Assembly: GCF_003343245.1 (NCBI RefSeq) | Contig: NZ_CP024901.1 | Span: 3,968,001 to 4,032,000, forward strand | Direction of reading: 5' to 3' | Source of the DNA: Photorhabdus laumondii subsp. laumondii | GTDB lineage: Bacteria; Pseudomonadota; Gammaproteobacteria; Enterobacterales; Enterobacteriaceae | Length of the DNA stretch: 64,000 nucleotides | Shown: in pieces, positions 10,208 through 19,980 of the stretch | Position numbering within the stretch: position 1 is the first letter of the stretch | How the letters are laid out: every line of letters begins with the position of its first letter | Notes under the pieces: generated by a model | Database searches by the model: none | What the model saw: the letters and a program-made list of their open reading frames with translations, nothing else | What the model was told of the DNA's origin: nothing | Translations under genes and position numbers: made by a program

Positions 10208-10348
10208 TTACAATATGCAGTTTCACATAGTAAGATTCTTCTGTGAGTAAATAGGCTCCAAGCAAACGCTTCTTTATTTCTTTAAATAATTCATCAGCTA
10301 TTTTGCCATCCCGAGTTTTTGCAATCACACTATTTGGTTTCATAAACG

Positions 10349-10867
10349 CTATTTGTAGATGCTCTTGGTCCTGTTTCTGCACCAAGGAATAAAAAGATTT
10401 AACGTTCCGCCCCAGAAAATACCGTCAAGCACACCATTGCTAAAGCCAAAAAACAGATTGAAGTGTAACGAATGCAACAACGCAGGGTGAATACTTAACA
10501 TGGCCGTAATAATAAACTTAACGATAAATGTGATAACAATCAGCGTCAGCGTTAACCAAGTACCAGGACGGATGATTAAATCACTGCCTGCTTTTTCACG
10601 TAATCTTGGTTGAGAACGCCACAGACCCCATCCTATTACAATCCCGACGAATAAACCCGCTGTCATCGTTATCAAGGCTAAATCTGAGAATGTGGTTTCA
10701 TAAATGACGCTATATACTCCCCAGACCAGGAATACTATTGGTAGTAAGAAAAGGCGATCAATTCGCATTTCACGATCGTACAAGGCACTGATCCCGCGCC
10801 TGATGAGAAAAGCAAAAAGAATCCAAACCCATATTGGGGTATCTTTAATAATGGTGGTCAGTGACAT
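10349..10867 (-). CDS. Small integral membrane protein of unknown function (DUF6622-like)
   Basis: A 172-aa protein with about five hydrophobic segments begins MSLTTIIKDTPIWVWILFAF. The layout and the N-terminal TPIWVWxLFAFL stretch recall small bacterial membrane proteins annotated DUF6622, from memory and without a search. No catalytic motif is visible. A longer form starting at 10909 is possible; I chose 10867 because the protein starts there with the family-like sequence. It stands alone between srmB and the accessory island. Confidence 0.6.
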   Translation of the reverse strand: MSLTTIIKDTPIWVWILFAFLIRRGISALYDREMRIDRLFLLPIVFLVWGVYSVIYETTFSDLALITMTAGLFVGIVIGWGLWRSQPRLREKAGSDLIIRPGTWLTLTLIVITFIVKFIITAMLSIHPALLHSLHFNLFFGFSNGVLDGIFWGGTLNLFIPWCRNRTKSIYK

Positions 10868-11228
10868 GTTATTTATATGAACGTCCCGCTTGCAAGCAGC
10901 CTCCATCATTTTGACTCTGACAGATAGGTTACAGCTTTAAATCCGGCTTTTTTGCAGCCTTTTAAAGCTGCGAGCTCCTATATAATCCGCTGACTCACGC
11001 CTTATTTCTCCAACGAGCTTTAAGCTCAGAATAACATTCAGGTTTAGTGAGTCCCGATCTTACCTGTCGTTGTCATCACGCTGGCTGCCAGAGCAACCTT
11101 TCTGCATTCACCCTTTTGTTAAGAGTTAATATTTGTCTGTATCAGTGATTAATACGGTCTGACACTGACGTAATCTTTATCGTATTGTTGCCCATCAAGA
11201 CGGTAGCTTATTAGTCGAATCCAAGATT
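10868..11228. other. Gene-free stretch with a TATAAT box and nested inverted repeats
   Basis: I see no credible coding region. A perfect TATAAT lies at 10981-10986. About six bases later a nested structure begins: GACTCAC (10992-10998) pairs with GTGAGTC (11047-11053), and GAGCTT/AAGCTC pairs inside it (11015-11027). This could be an unannotated transcript leader or small RNA, but there is no good -35 box. Confidence 0.35.
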
Positions 11229-11355
11229 TATATCCGTCATCTTTCAAGTTGCCTCTTTGTTGGCTGCACTCTCTCACCCCGGTCACATAGTTCTCTATGC
11301 TCCCGAGGATTCGCTCCCTTGCCGTCGCGATGCATCTTGAAATCTATTGAGTATA
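11229..11355 (+). repeat. ERIC repeat (127 bp), copy 2
   Basis: A full-length copy starts TATATCCGTCATCTTTCAAG, with TATACCC altered to TATATCC, and ends GAGTATA. It marks the left boundary of the AT-rich glycosyltransferase island. Confidence 0.9.
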
Positions 11356-11424
11356 TTCATACTAACACTAAAACACCTGTAAAAAATAACTTTTTCAACA
11401 ATACCACATTAAGTAATAAGACTA

Positions 11425-12639
11425 TTAAGCAACATATGGAAATACTATTTCATATATATATTCATACAAATTAACTTCATCCAAGATGATAAACGCCTTG
11501 ATTGAATTACCAAACTCTAAATCAAAATCCCTTTTATCAACAATATTAATCACAATTTCAGCCGTACCGTTTTTTACGCCAAATATAGCCTCAACCTTCC
11601 CTTTTATTGCCCCATACTTGAGATAATCATAAGCATCCATTTTTAATTCTACGCTCTGTCCAATTTTAATCTTTCTAATGTATTTTTCACTAACAACTCC
11701 TTTTGCTATAAAGTGATTACCATCAGGATATATAGTAAAAACTAACTCGCCTTTTTTTACCTGCTTAGGCCTGATGCCATTAATATTATTAAACTCAACC
11801 TTACCATCAGCTTTTGCAATTCCTTCTATTCTCAACTTACCATTCTTTATATTCTCCATCCCTGTGTTTTTTACATTCAATTCTGAGACAAGAACGGAGA
11901 GTTCACCTCTTAACTGGTTAAGCTCCATATCTAACTCTTTATATTTGGTTGCTCCAATTATGTATCTACTCTGCTCATCATCTAAACTGTACTTTCTTTT
12001 CTCTAAGTCTAATATATCAGATTCAAGATTAATCAGGCCACGACGTGATGAGAACAATTCCATTTTATATTTAATAATATCTTTCTTAGATAAATAATTA
12101 TTATTCTGATTTAACAATTTATCTACAAAATTCATCTGTTCTCTGTAGCTTTGACTAAAAAAATCATAGTCATCTCTATGGTCTTTCAAAATAGAGTCTA
12201 TATTTTTTAACTCACTTTCATTTTTATTAAACTTAAAATCCTCATAATTTTTTTCAATCTTCATCCGCTCATAGACATTATCTATATACTTTTCCATCGC
12301 ATTAATTTTCGTATTATCTCGTTTTATATTTTGCAATAAAATAGATTCAGCCTCCTCTAAATCTGGATTAATCGCATTATAAATAGAATCTCCTTTTTTA
12401 ACCACATCACCATCACGAACATTATAATTTTTAATGTCTATATCCTTTTCTGCATAAAATAATACAGGCTCTGGTGCGGTTTTAATAAAAGCATTTTCTA
12501 AAACAACTCGCCTCTTTATAGTCACAACAAAAGATAAAGCAAAACATATAATCAGCAAAAAAACTGTTATACTTATAATTAATTTATATTCTTTATGCAG
12601 TTCTGACTTAACTTCATTATTAGAGTTTAATTTATTCAT
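11425..12639 (-). CDS. HlyD-family periplasmic adaptor (membrane fusion protein)
   Basis: This 404-aa protein has a short cytoplasmic N-terminus and one transmembrane helix at about residues 20-41. A first lipoyl-like strand (NYNVRDGDVVKKGDSIY), a long predicted coiled coil (about residues 90-260) and a second lipoyl/beta-barrel part (ADGKVEF, then KIGQSVELKMDAYDY) follow. This is the layout of type I secretion adaptors that join an inner-membrane ABC exporter to an outer-membrane channel. Its ATG overlaps the end of the ABC transporter gene by 8 bases, so the two are a coupled export unit. No TolC-like gene is nearby. Confidence 0.82.
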   Translation of the reverse strand: MNKLNSNNEVKSELHKEYKLIISITVFLLIICFALSFVVTIKRRVVLENAFIKTAPEPVLFYAEKDIDIKNYNVRDGDVVKKGDSIYNAINPDLEEAESILLQNIKRDNTKINAMEKYIDNVYERMKIEKNYEDFKFNKNESELKNIDSILKDHRDDYDFFSQSYREQMNFVDKLLNQNNNYLSKKDIIKYKMELFSSRRGLINLESDILDLEKRKYSLDDEQSRYIIGATKYKELDMELNQLRGELSVLVSELNVKNTGMENIKNGKLRIEGIAKADGKVEFNNINGIRPKQVKKGELVFTIYPDGNHFIAKGVVSEKYIRKIKIGQSVELKMDAYDYLKYGAIKGKVEAIFGVKNGTAEIVINIVDKRDFDLEFGNSIKAFIILDEVNLYEYIYEIVFPYVA

Positions 12640-13212
12640 TAAAAGCCTCTAGTTTGAAGAAATCATAGTCCTTTTCACTTTTCAACTCTAACACTTCATG
12701 ATTTTCACAATCGATAGTAAAATCATGAGCGACATAGAATATAATACAACCTTCTTTTTCTGAAATTAATTTACTTACGACTTTAGCATTTTCATTATCA
12801 ATTCCTCTAAATATTTCATCAAATATCAATACCGATTTATCTGACAGATAACCTCGTAAAAAGAGTAATACTTGTCTTTGTCCTTCAGAAAAAGGGTTAA
12901 CCTTATCACTAATAACGGTATCTAGTTTTTCAGGCAAGCTATCTATTGTCTGCCATAAATTTAATTTTTTAAGCATACTCTCAACTTTATTCCTATCAAC
13001 GTCTCTTCCTAATGTAATATTTTCAATAATACTTGTAGTAAAGAGTATATCTTGTGGGAAGTATGCAGAGCATTGATTTATATGAATTTCAGGCTTAATA
13101 GTTTTATCAGAAACATAAAAATTCACAGATCCATTTACAGGTGGAATCAAACCAATCAAAGTCTTACATAAAGTTGTCTTACCAATACCATTCTGTCCTA
13201 TTATTTTATATA

Positions 13213-14309
13213 TACCCAAGAAACTTCAAGATGCAGTTTTTAGCACCTGAAAATGGTCGTTAATTCTAGACATCAGCGAGTCCGCTATATCCGGTAGCGT
13301 TGTGGTGAAAAATTTGAAGACGTTGTCTCGAAATTCATGTTTATCCGCAAAATAACGGTTATTTCGAACCTGTTCATTCATGACCTTCCATAATCGCTCT
13401 ATTGGGTTTAAATTTGGGCTATAGGGAGGAAGGTAATGTAACTCAATATTGCTAACATAAGCCCACTCCTTAACAAGATGAGCTTTGTTGTAACCCGCCC
13501 CATCCACAATAAGATGAATTTTTTGATGATAGTCAGGATAAGACTTTCTTATTTCATTGAAAAAACAGCAAATGTTGTAGTCATTGATGGTTTGATATTC
13601 CTGGAACACCGTACGACCAATGGCATTCAGGTTGAGCGCGCCCAATATATTCAGGCGAGTCCGGCTTCCTGTTGTTTTTACTGTTTTTTTCTCGCCTTTT
13701 CGCATCCAGCCATAACCGAGTTTGGTGCCTTGAGTCGGGTGAACAGCATCAAGAAAAAGGATGGGTTCGTCTTTCGCTGTGACTTTAAGATTCTCATAAT
13801 ATTCAATAAATTGTCGCTGTTTTTCTGCGTCGAATTTATGAGGGACGCCACAAGGTTTTTTATAAGAAAAACCCTGACGGTGTAGCCATTTATTCATGCC
13901 GGGAATGCTAAAGGTAATATTCCAGAGCTGAGCAACATAGGCCACGATTTCATGGGTGTGATGGAAAAGATGTTGAGATAAGTGATTGATTAAAAAATCA
14001 GTTTGTTCTTGAGAAAGCAAACTATCAGACCCCCCATTATCAGATTTAAGTTTACCTTGATTAAGGTAATCGCTGATATGACGGTTAACGGTCATTTCAT
14101 GAAGACGCAGGGCCTGAGCGATCATCACTGAACTCCAGCCTTCAGAGGCCAGCAGGACCGCTTTGATGCGATCACACTCCCTCTTATCACGGCAGGTGTG
14201 ATGGAGATGTTCAAGTTCGGCTTTTTGTTCATCGGTAATGAATATTTTCATAGCGAGGATAATGATCTCCATTTCGGATAAAATCAAGCATCTTCAATGA
14301 TTACGGGTA
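13213..14309 (-). mobile_element. IS630-family insertion sequence (1097 bp) in the ABC exporter gene
   Basis: The ends are TACCCAAGAAACTTCAAGATGC on the left and, as reverse complement, TACCCGTAATCATTGAAGATGC on the right: imperfect 22-bp terminal repeats sharing TACCC and AAGATGC. A TA is duplicated at 13211-13212 and 14310-14311, the target preference of the IS630/Tc1 group. The element carries one transposase gene. Its ends closely match those of the ERIC repeats in this window. Confidence 0.88.
13226..14251 (-). CDS. IS630-family transposase
   Basis: This 341-aa DDE transposase begins MKIFITDEQKAELEHLHH with a helix-turn-helix region (SSVMIAQALRLHEMTVNRHI). The catalytic residues are in LFLDAVHP (D), LIVDGAGYN (D) and NLNPIERLWK (E), the IS630/Tc1-mariner pattern. 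The frame stays open up to 14287, and I chose the family-like start. The gene is intact, so it could supply transposase in trans to short elements with similar ends, such as the ERIC repeats. Confidence 0.9.
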   Translation of the reverse strand: MKIFITDEQKAELEHLHHTCRDKRECDRIKAVLLASEGWSSVMIAQALRLHEMTVNRHISDYLNQGKLKSDNGGSDSLLSQEQTDFLINHLSQHLFHHTHEIVAYVAQLWNITFSIPGMNKWLHRQGFSYKKPCGVPHKFDAEKQRQFIEYYENLKVTAKDEPILFLDAVHPTQGTKLGYGWMRKGEKKTVKTTGSRTRLNILGALNLNAIGRTVFQEYQTINDYNICCFFNEIRKSYPDYHQKIHLIVDGAGYNKAHLVKEWAYVSNIELHYLPPYSPNLNPIERLWKVMNEQVRNNRYFADKHEFRDNVFKFFTTTLPDIADSLMSRINDHFQVLKTAS

Positions 14310-15523
14310 TATCTTATTACTTTGAAAGGTAAAATCCGGAATTTTACAGACGATATTTCCATTAGTACCAATATGAAGATTCCTCACTGTAATTTCGTCT
14401 ACACTAACAATATTATCATCTAATTCAGTATTCAATAAACTCTCATCTACAACATTATTCCCCATGAATTCTTTATACCTTTCAAGAGTAATGCTTGATC
14501 TTTTCAACTCCATAAAAGAAACTAAAATTTGCATTGTATGTTTTAGAGACATTTCTGTAAAAGCAATTAATGTCAACATTATACCTAGTGAAAAACTACT
14601 ATATCTAATAATGCTAATAACCATGACACATCTAATAACAGTACCAATGATTGTGTTAACTGTTAGCGTTTTACTTTTCACACCAGCAACAAGTAATGCA
14701 ACATTTTTCTCCCTATTCAAAAAATCATTCATCCTGTCAACACATCTATTCAGAATCCTGTTTCGATAGTTATTGCCTCGTATCGTTTCCCTTCCTCCAA
14801 TAATATCATCCATAATTGAAAGAAAATTTGATTTTATTTTAAAACGCTGCTCTTCTAAAATAATCATTTTCTTGACAGACAAAAAATAGACAATCACCAG
14901 CATAATCATTCCTAAGATCAAAAAGCTGACAACTAGAGGACTAACATATAGCACTATGATTGATAATATTAAAATCGTAATAAGCTTAACAACAATATCT
15001 ATTAGCAGAGTCAAATAATACTTTTTAATATTTTGAGCATCATAAATCCTTTGAATCAATCCACCTTTATTATAATCATTCAATATAGATAATCTTGTAG
15101 TAATCAAAGCAAGTAAATATTTATCTAAATAATAATAGTCCAAATATTTTTCCAGTGATGCTCTAAAGCGAGCAGTCAAATAAGTTAGTATCATATTGAA
15201 TGATTCATATAATAGATAGGATATCATAAAGATAAATAAAAAACGCAAGTCACCTGATGGTATAACCGCGTCAATCAGATACTGCATAAAAAATGCAGCA
15301 AAAGAACTAATGACACTTAATAGTAAAGAGTATAGTAATAAAGATTTTATATAACCTGTCGCAAAGTTATCCTTCAATGCCACATCCATTTTCATGCTAA
15401 ATTCCTGGATAATATTAATATAATTTACAACAATGAAATAACCGTGGATTCAGCAACAAGTTAGTTCATTACCCAATTAGAAAACCTAATTAAAATACAT
15501 ATAGCACTATTTTGGAATATTAT

Positions 15524-16318
15524 TTAGTTATCAACCACATTCAGTATGTTCATAATGCCCTGACTCACAAAATTTTCATCAGAATTTGTTTCACCACCAA
15601 GAAGCATAATAACCTCTCTATAAAGAAAATCTATTTCCTTAATTCTTGTTTCTATATGATTAGGACTCATTGCCAGTGAGAAATGCTCAGCAAAACTTTC
15701 ATCAATATCTTTGAGCTGGCTAATCATTTTGCGAAAACCTTGCAGCCCCCAATGACGATGAAGTCTGATATAAGAATCTGCAATATTGAGCAAAAACTTA
15801 GAACATGCAAATTCGAAAAATCCAAGGTCATATTTCACTTGATGTACCTTCCGGTATAGGCTTTCAATTAGCAATGCACTTTTCCTTCTATTTTCTATAG
15901 AAAATGTTTCTACAATAGGTGACTCGACTATAGAATAGGTTTTTAGTTTCAATTCTCTTGCTATATTTTTATTATCAAAAATAATCTCTGAATCCAACAT
16001 ATGCTTTATTGTTGGTCCATGCTTATGAGATAAAAGTTTTACTAAAGATTTTTCTGCCATATACCGAAGTTCAAATTCTACTTCACGATAGACTACCTTC
16101 TTTCTAAATAAATCAATTTTACTTCCATGTATAATAAGCAAGTCAATATCACTGCTTCCATTTTTATATTTACCTGTAAAATATGATCCATATCCAAGAA
16201 TAGCTAAGACTTTTTCTTCTCTCTTTATTTTTTCTACAATTTCTTTTAAGCATTCTTTAATGTCGTCCATACTACCTCGCTTAGAATATCTGTCACGAAA
16301 AATATAAAAATCATTCAC
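15524..16318 (-). CDS. Nucleotidyltransferase-fold protein (Pol-beta superfamily)
   Basis: This 264-aa protein has the minimal nucleotidyltransferase signature GYGSYFTGKYKNGSSDIDLL near residues 42-61: the GS motif followed by two metal-binding aspartates. A helical C-terminal part follows, like antibiotic or sugar nucleotidyltransferases. The substrate cannot be told from sequence. It lies between the disrupted exporter and the disrupted GT2 gene, so it may modify the product of the island. Its stop codon is formed at a TA that abuts a degenerate IS630-type end (15505-15524). Confidence 0.7.
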   Translation of the reverse strand: MNDFYIFRDRYSKRGSMDDIKECLKEIVEKIKREEKVLAILGYGSYFTGKYKNGSSDIDLLIIHGSKIDLFRKKVVYREVEFELRYMAEKSLVKLLSHKHGPTIKHMLDSEIIFDNKNIARELKLKTYSIVESPIVETFSIENRRKSALLIESLYRKVHQVKYDLGFFEFACSKFLLNIADSYIRLHRHWGLQGFRKMISQLKDIDESFAEHFSLAMSPNHIETRIKEIDFLYREVIMLLGGETNSDENFVSQGIMNILNVVDN

Positions 16319-16852
16319 TGGAAACTACAGCATATTTCACATCAAAACATTTCAACTATTTTAACTCGATTTCATTCAGGTGAAATCGAACATCGTTGGG
16401 TTTGTTCATATACTCTGATAATGGTAAGTTACTCTTTATTGTATTTCGTAATTGATCTAGCTTCTTAATATAATTTAATCTCGTTTCTGATTGGAATCCA
16501 GTAATAGACGATGTGGTAAGGGAGCTTTCTCTTTCTATCTTTACATAGAGGGGACGGTTAATATTCCTGACCTTTACACAATGAATAGCCCTAAGTAAAA
16601 AATCATCATCAGCAGCAATTCTAGTTGTACCATCAAAACCACCAAGGGTACGAAATATACTAAATCTAATTAACTGAGTAGGTTGAAAACTCAGATACTT
16701 CTTACCAAGTTGATGTGCAATATAAGGGATTCTATAAAACTTCTTAATGCGAAATGAGTTAACCGTATGGAAATTTTGGTAGAAATCTATATATGAAGTA
16801 CCTAATATATCAATATGACTATTTTTGTTCATCAGATTATACAGGCAATCTA

Positions 16853-18001
16853 AATAACTTTTCAAAATAGTAGAACACTTGGAGGGAACTCAGTCCAATT
16901 TTTGCAATCTGATCAATTGTAGATAATCCCAAACCACTAAACGGACTGAGTTATGCCTATCATAGCACCTATACCCCGCAATGAACGACGCCAGATGAAA
17001 AAAATTATCCAGAACACCCGAGATAAAGATTATGCTCGCAGGCTCATGGCCATATTGATGCTGCATCGAGGCGAGTCTGTCTCTCTGGTCGCCAAAACCC
17101 TTTGCGCCAGTCGTTCTTCTGTCTATCGCTGGATAAACTGGTTGACTTTATATGGTCTGGAAGGACTCAAAAGCCTGCCTGTGGGCAGACCCGCTGTCTG
17201 GAATTTAATCCCGCTTTATCCTTTACTGTCTTTTTTATTGCAATATTCTCCCCAGCAATTGGGCTGCCTGCGTTCTCGCTGGAGTCTTGAGTTTTTTATA
17301 ATTAAAATCAATGAATTATTAAACATAAAATTATCCATCAGTACCTTCTATCGTTACTTACATAAAATGGGTATCGTGTGGCGAAGGGCAGCCCCGACGC
17401 TTAAATTACCCGATCCCGAGTACCATGAAAAAATGGCGAAAATTACCGAGGCATTGTCAACGTGTTCAGAAAAACATCCCGTTTTTTATGAAGATGAAGT
17501 CGACATCGAGCTGAATCCAAAAATCGGGGCTGACTGGTATTTAAAAGGGCAACAGAAACGTATAGTGACACCAGGAAAAAACCAAAAACATTATTTTGCA
17601 GGTTGCCTGAATGTTCAAACGGGAAAAGTGACTTATGCTGACGGGTTAAATAAGAATTCTCAGTTATTTATCAATGTATTGGAAGAACTTGAACGCCAGT
17701 ATTGTCATGCTGAAACCCTCACTTTGATTTTGGATAATTACAGTATCCATAAAAGCCGACGGGTCAGAGATTGGCTGGCTTGTCATCCTAAATTTAATCT
17801 GTTGTTTTTACCTGTTTATTCACCCTGGCTGAATAAAATTGAGCGTCTGTGGCAATCCTTACATGAAACGGTGACACGAAATCATGGCTGTCAGTATATG
17901 TGGCAATTGCTTGAGAAAGTGAAAACGTTTTTAAATTCATGTCCCTACAGGAATAGCAGAGAATAAAAAGAGTGAGTGTATTATAATTATGAAAAGTTAT
18001 T
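16853..18001 (+). mobile_element. Second IS630-family element (1149 bp) in the GT2 gene
   Basis: The left end begins AATAACTTTTCAAAATAG. The right end, as reverse complement, begins AATAACTTTTCATAAT; the first 12 bases are identical and similarity continues for about 30. TA is duplicated at 16851-16852 and 18002-18003. The left part also holds an inverted repeat AACTCAGTCC/GGACTGAGTT just before the transposase. Both ends match those of the 187-bp element at 26641-26827. Confidence 0.87.
16953..17966 (+). CDS. IS630-family transposase (second type)
   Basis: This 337-aa protein begins MPIIAPIPRNERRQMKKIIQ, with a winged-helix N-terminus (SVSLVAKTLCASRSSVYRWI). The DDE residues lie in VFYEDEVDIEL (D), LILDNYSIHKS (D) and NKIERLWQ (E). 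It is only distantly similar to the transposase at 13226-14251. The last residues (FLNSCPYRNSRE) look unlike the usual C-terminus and a neighbouring frame stays open to the element end, so a late frameshift is possible. The DDE core is complete. Confidence 0.88.
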   Translation: MPIIAPIPRNERRQMKKIIQNTRDKDYARRLMAILMLHRGESVSLVAKTLCASRSSVYRWINWLTLYGLEGLKSLPVGRPAVWNLIPLYPLLSFLLQYSPQQLGCLRSRWSLEFFIIKINELLNIKLSISTFYRYLHKMGIVWRRAAPTLKLPDPEYHEKMAKITEALSTCSEKHPVFYEDEVDIELNPKIGADWYLKGQQKRIVTPGKNQKHYFAGCLNVQTGKVTYADGLNKNSQLFINVLEELERQYCHAETLTLILDNYSIHKSRRVRDWLACHPKFNLLFLPVYSPWLNKIERLWQSLHETVTRNHGCQYMWQLLEKVKTFLNSCPYRNSRE

Positions 18002-18341
18002 TAGTCTCATTGGTACAGAATAGTCATCTGCATCATGAAAGGTTATAAATTCAGTATCAATTCTATTGATGATATTATTTTTCAATCGATAAGTCCCGAC
18101 ATTAACATCACTCCTAAACAACCTGATATTTAAATTAGTTTTACTTGCTAAATATTCTAAAACATGTTGGAGCTGTATATAGTTGTCTTCTGATGAATGA
18201 TCATCAGCAACTAAAATCTGCACATCACTCAAACAAGTTCTCATTATAGACTCAATAGCACTAACAATAAGTATAGGCTGATTATAATGGGGGATTAGTA
18301 CAGAAACTCTACTCATGTGAGCTACTCATTCAAAATAATTA

Positions 18342-19232
18342 TCAATTATTCAAATTACAATGAACACCTTCAACTACAACTCCAAATTGGCGAAATATCT
18401 TTATTAAATAATGTATGTACAGGTTTGGATGCCAAAAGAAAAAAACAAGCCTCACAATAGTAAATGGAATAATGAGAGCAGTAATCCATACCTTACTCAG
18501 GTCATTATTATTAAATATCCTATAATTTGTTCTTCCTACTCTAAAACTTCTTTTTAATACCCAAAAAATATTTGCACGATTTTGGTCATAGAATTCATAG
18601 GCCAGTGCATCACGGCAATAGAAACAGCTGATCCCAATTTGCTTTGCTCTATGGAAAAAATCCGTATCCTCTCCTCCTGTAACACCAAAATTCAAGTCAA
18701 ACAGCTGCTCCTTCATCGATTCATACACTCGGCGTACAATAAATACATTACAAGTGCTAACATTTATATCTTTAGAATCTGATACTAATAAGTCTCGGTA
18801 ATAAAATGAAACTTTTTCCATCCATTTTCTTTTTTTATCCAAAAAAATAGGATAAGTGTTACCTTGTATCACATCAGAATTTGTCTGTATCTGGCATTCA
18901 ATAAGTGCATCTAACCACCGAGAACTAACAATCTCATCATCATCAATCATAGCAACTGCATCGCACTTATATGTTTCAAAGGCCAAAGTTAACAGCATAT
19001 TTCTAACTAATGAGATATTTTTATCTTCAACAAGAATGACATCAATATGGAAATTAAAATCATCTTTGATTTCATTGATCATGTTAAAAGACTCTTTCTG
19101 AGAAGAATCGTTATCTGCCACAATGGCAGTATAGTTATTTGATGTCTCTAATTTTTCAATGGATTTCAATAAACGTAATAATGATGAACTACGTTTATAA
19201 GTAGGAATAAGAATTGCTACTTGCCGTAACAT
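18342..19232 (-). CDS. Family 2 glycosyltransferase with C-terminal membrane segment
   Basis: This 296-aa protein begins VAILIPTYKRSSSLLRLLKS. It has the GT-A nucleotide-sugar motif VAMIDDDEIVS near residue 95 and the acceptor-side motif GVTGGEDTDFFHRA. A hydrophobic stretch near residues 250-268 (ALIIPFTIVRLVFFF) suggests membrane anchoring. It lies in a same-strand run of glycosyltransferases. The sugar donor and acceptor cannot be inferred. Confidence 0.85.
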   Translation of the reverse strand: MLRQVAILIPTYKRSSSLLRLLKSIEKLETSNNYTAIVADNDSSQKESFNMINEIKDDFNFHIDVILVEDKNISLVRNMLLTLAFETYKCDAVAMIDDDEIVSSRWLDALIECQIQTNSDVIQGNTYPIFLDKKRKWMEKVSFYYRDLLVSDSKDINVSTCNVFIVRRVYESMKEQLFDLNFGVTGGEDTDFFHRAKQIGISCFYCRDALAYEFYDQNRANIFWVLKRSFRVGRTNYRIFNNNDLSKVWITALIIPFTIVRLVFFFWHPNLYIHYLIKIFRQFGVVVEGVHCNLNN

Positions 19233-19269
19233 CCATTACCTCCTAATAAATTTAACGATAATGAAGTCA

Positions 19270-19974
19270 TCATGCTCTATCTTTCTGAATGTATTTTAAA
19301 TTAAACGTATCTCTTAACCATTTAAAATCATTAATGGTTGATAACAAGAATTCCATATTTTCAATGTTTTCCTCATAAAAATGAGCAGCATCATTAGCTC
19401 CTTTTGATATCCAATCACCAAATTCTATCTGAGTATCAATTAAACTCCATGCCGTTAATCTTTCTTTACATATAATATCTTCTTTAGGATTTTTCCTTGG
19501 TATACTGAGTTTTATACATTCTCGAAAAGCAGCTCTCCAGGAATGGAAACTGCTTGTGTTAATGACTGTATCTGAAGCAACAATATTGACTACGCGATAA
19601 TCAGGGCTAAGAGATATGGTCATATCTCCAGAAAAATTTTTAACATCCTGAAACAACCTTTTATTAAATAATTTCACACCTCCATTCCCGTAGCATAAAC
19701 GATTAACTGAGTTAACACTTCTCCATACATAAGTCGCAGTTGAGCATAAAGGTTCCACTGGTAACTCAAAGTTAAATTCATCTCTAATTTTACTGTCTCC
19801 GTCTACAACAAAGAACCATTTAGCCGTTACAGAATCAGAAGCAACTTTATGAGCGTTTAAGATACCATTAACACCATGAATTCTTTTTGCATCAGGAAAT
19901 CTATTTTTCAAATGATTCCAATTAGATTCAGCACATGGTTCATCATAAGATATAAAGACAATGTCATATTTCAT
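19270..19974 (-). CDS. Glycosyltransferase-like protein (GT-A fold)
   Basis: This 234-aa protein begins KYDIVFISYDEPCAESNWNH and has a DxD-type metal motif WFFVVDGDSKIRD near residue 58. This is the arrangement of GT-A transferases in polysaccharide clusters. No transmembrane segment is visible. It lies 6 bases from the preceding GT4 gene on the same strand, so the two are probably translated from one mRNA. Family membership is inferred from motifs only. Confidence 0.65.
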   Translation of the reverse strand: MKYDIVFISYDEPCAESNWNHLKNRFPDAKRIHGVNGILNAHKVASDSVTAKWFFVVDGDSKIRDEFNFELPVEPLCSTATYVWRSVNSVNRLCYGNGGVKLFNKRLFQDVKNFSGDMTISLSPDYRVVNIVASDTVINTSSFHSWRAAFRECIKLSIPRKNPKEDIICKERLTAWSLIDTQIEFGDWISKGANDAAHFYEENIENMEFLLSTINDFKWLRDTFNLKYIQKDRA

Positions 19975-19980
19975 CTGTAT

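Larger units (their letters stand above)
12632..15395 (-). pseudogene. ABC exporter (permease-ATPase), split by an IS630-family element
   Basis: The 5' part (14312-15395) encodes the transmembrane domain, with about six helices and no N-terminal C39 peptidase. The 3' part (12632-13212) encodes the ATPase: Walker A GQNGIGKTT, Q-loop YFPQD, a divergent signature FSEGQ, Walker B VLIFDE and H-loop VAHD. Removing the IS (13213-14309) and one TA rejoins the frame exactly across FTFQSNKIYKIIGQNGIGKT and gives a 554-aa exporter. The protein resembles bacteriocin or peptide exporters that have lost C39, and it would partner the HlyD gene downstream. As it stands the permease lacks its ATPase and is probably inactive. 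Confidence 0.85.
16356..18316 (-). pseudogene. Family 2 glycosyltransferase, split by an IS630-family element
   Basis: The N-terminal part (18002-18316) begins MSRVSVLIPHYNQPILI and contains the GT-A metal site FHDADDYS. The C-terminal part (16356-16852) contains IDILGTSYIDF and GGFDGTTRIAADDDF. Removing the element at 16853-18001 and one duplicated TA joins the two in frame across ADDYSVPMRLDCLYNLMNKN, a normal GT2 spacing, and restores a 269-aa protein. The present reading frames end prematurely inside the insertion. The intact ancestor would have added a sugar to the product of the island. Confidence 0.85.

Noticed and set aside
9951..10385. 144-codon minus-strand frame across the end of srmB
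   Set aside because: Two thirds lie opposite the Lys-rich tail of srmB and it crosses the srmB terminator. The N-terminal part looks protein-like, so a gene remnant is conceivable, but no family or start signal supports it.
11425..15395. Microcin/bacteriocin export locus
   Set aside because: The exporter has no C39 peptidase domain and no double-glycine precursor gene is visible, so the bacteriocin reading is not supported.
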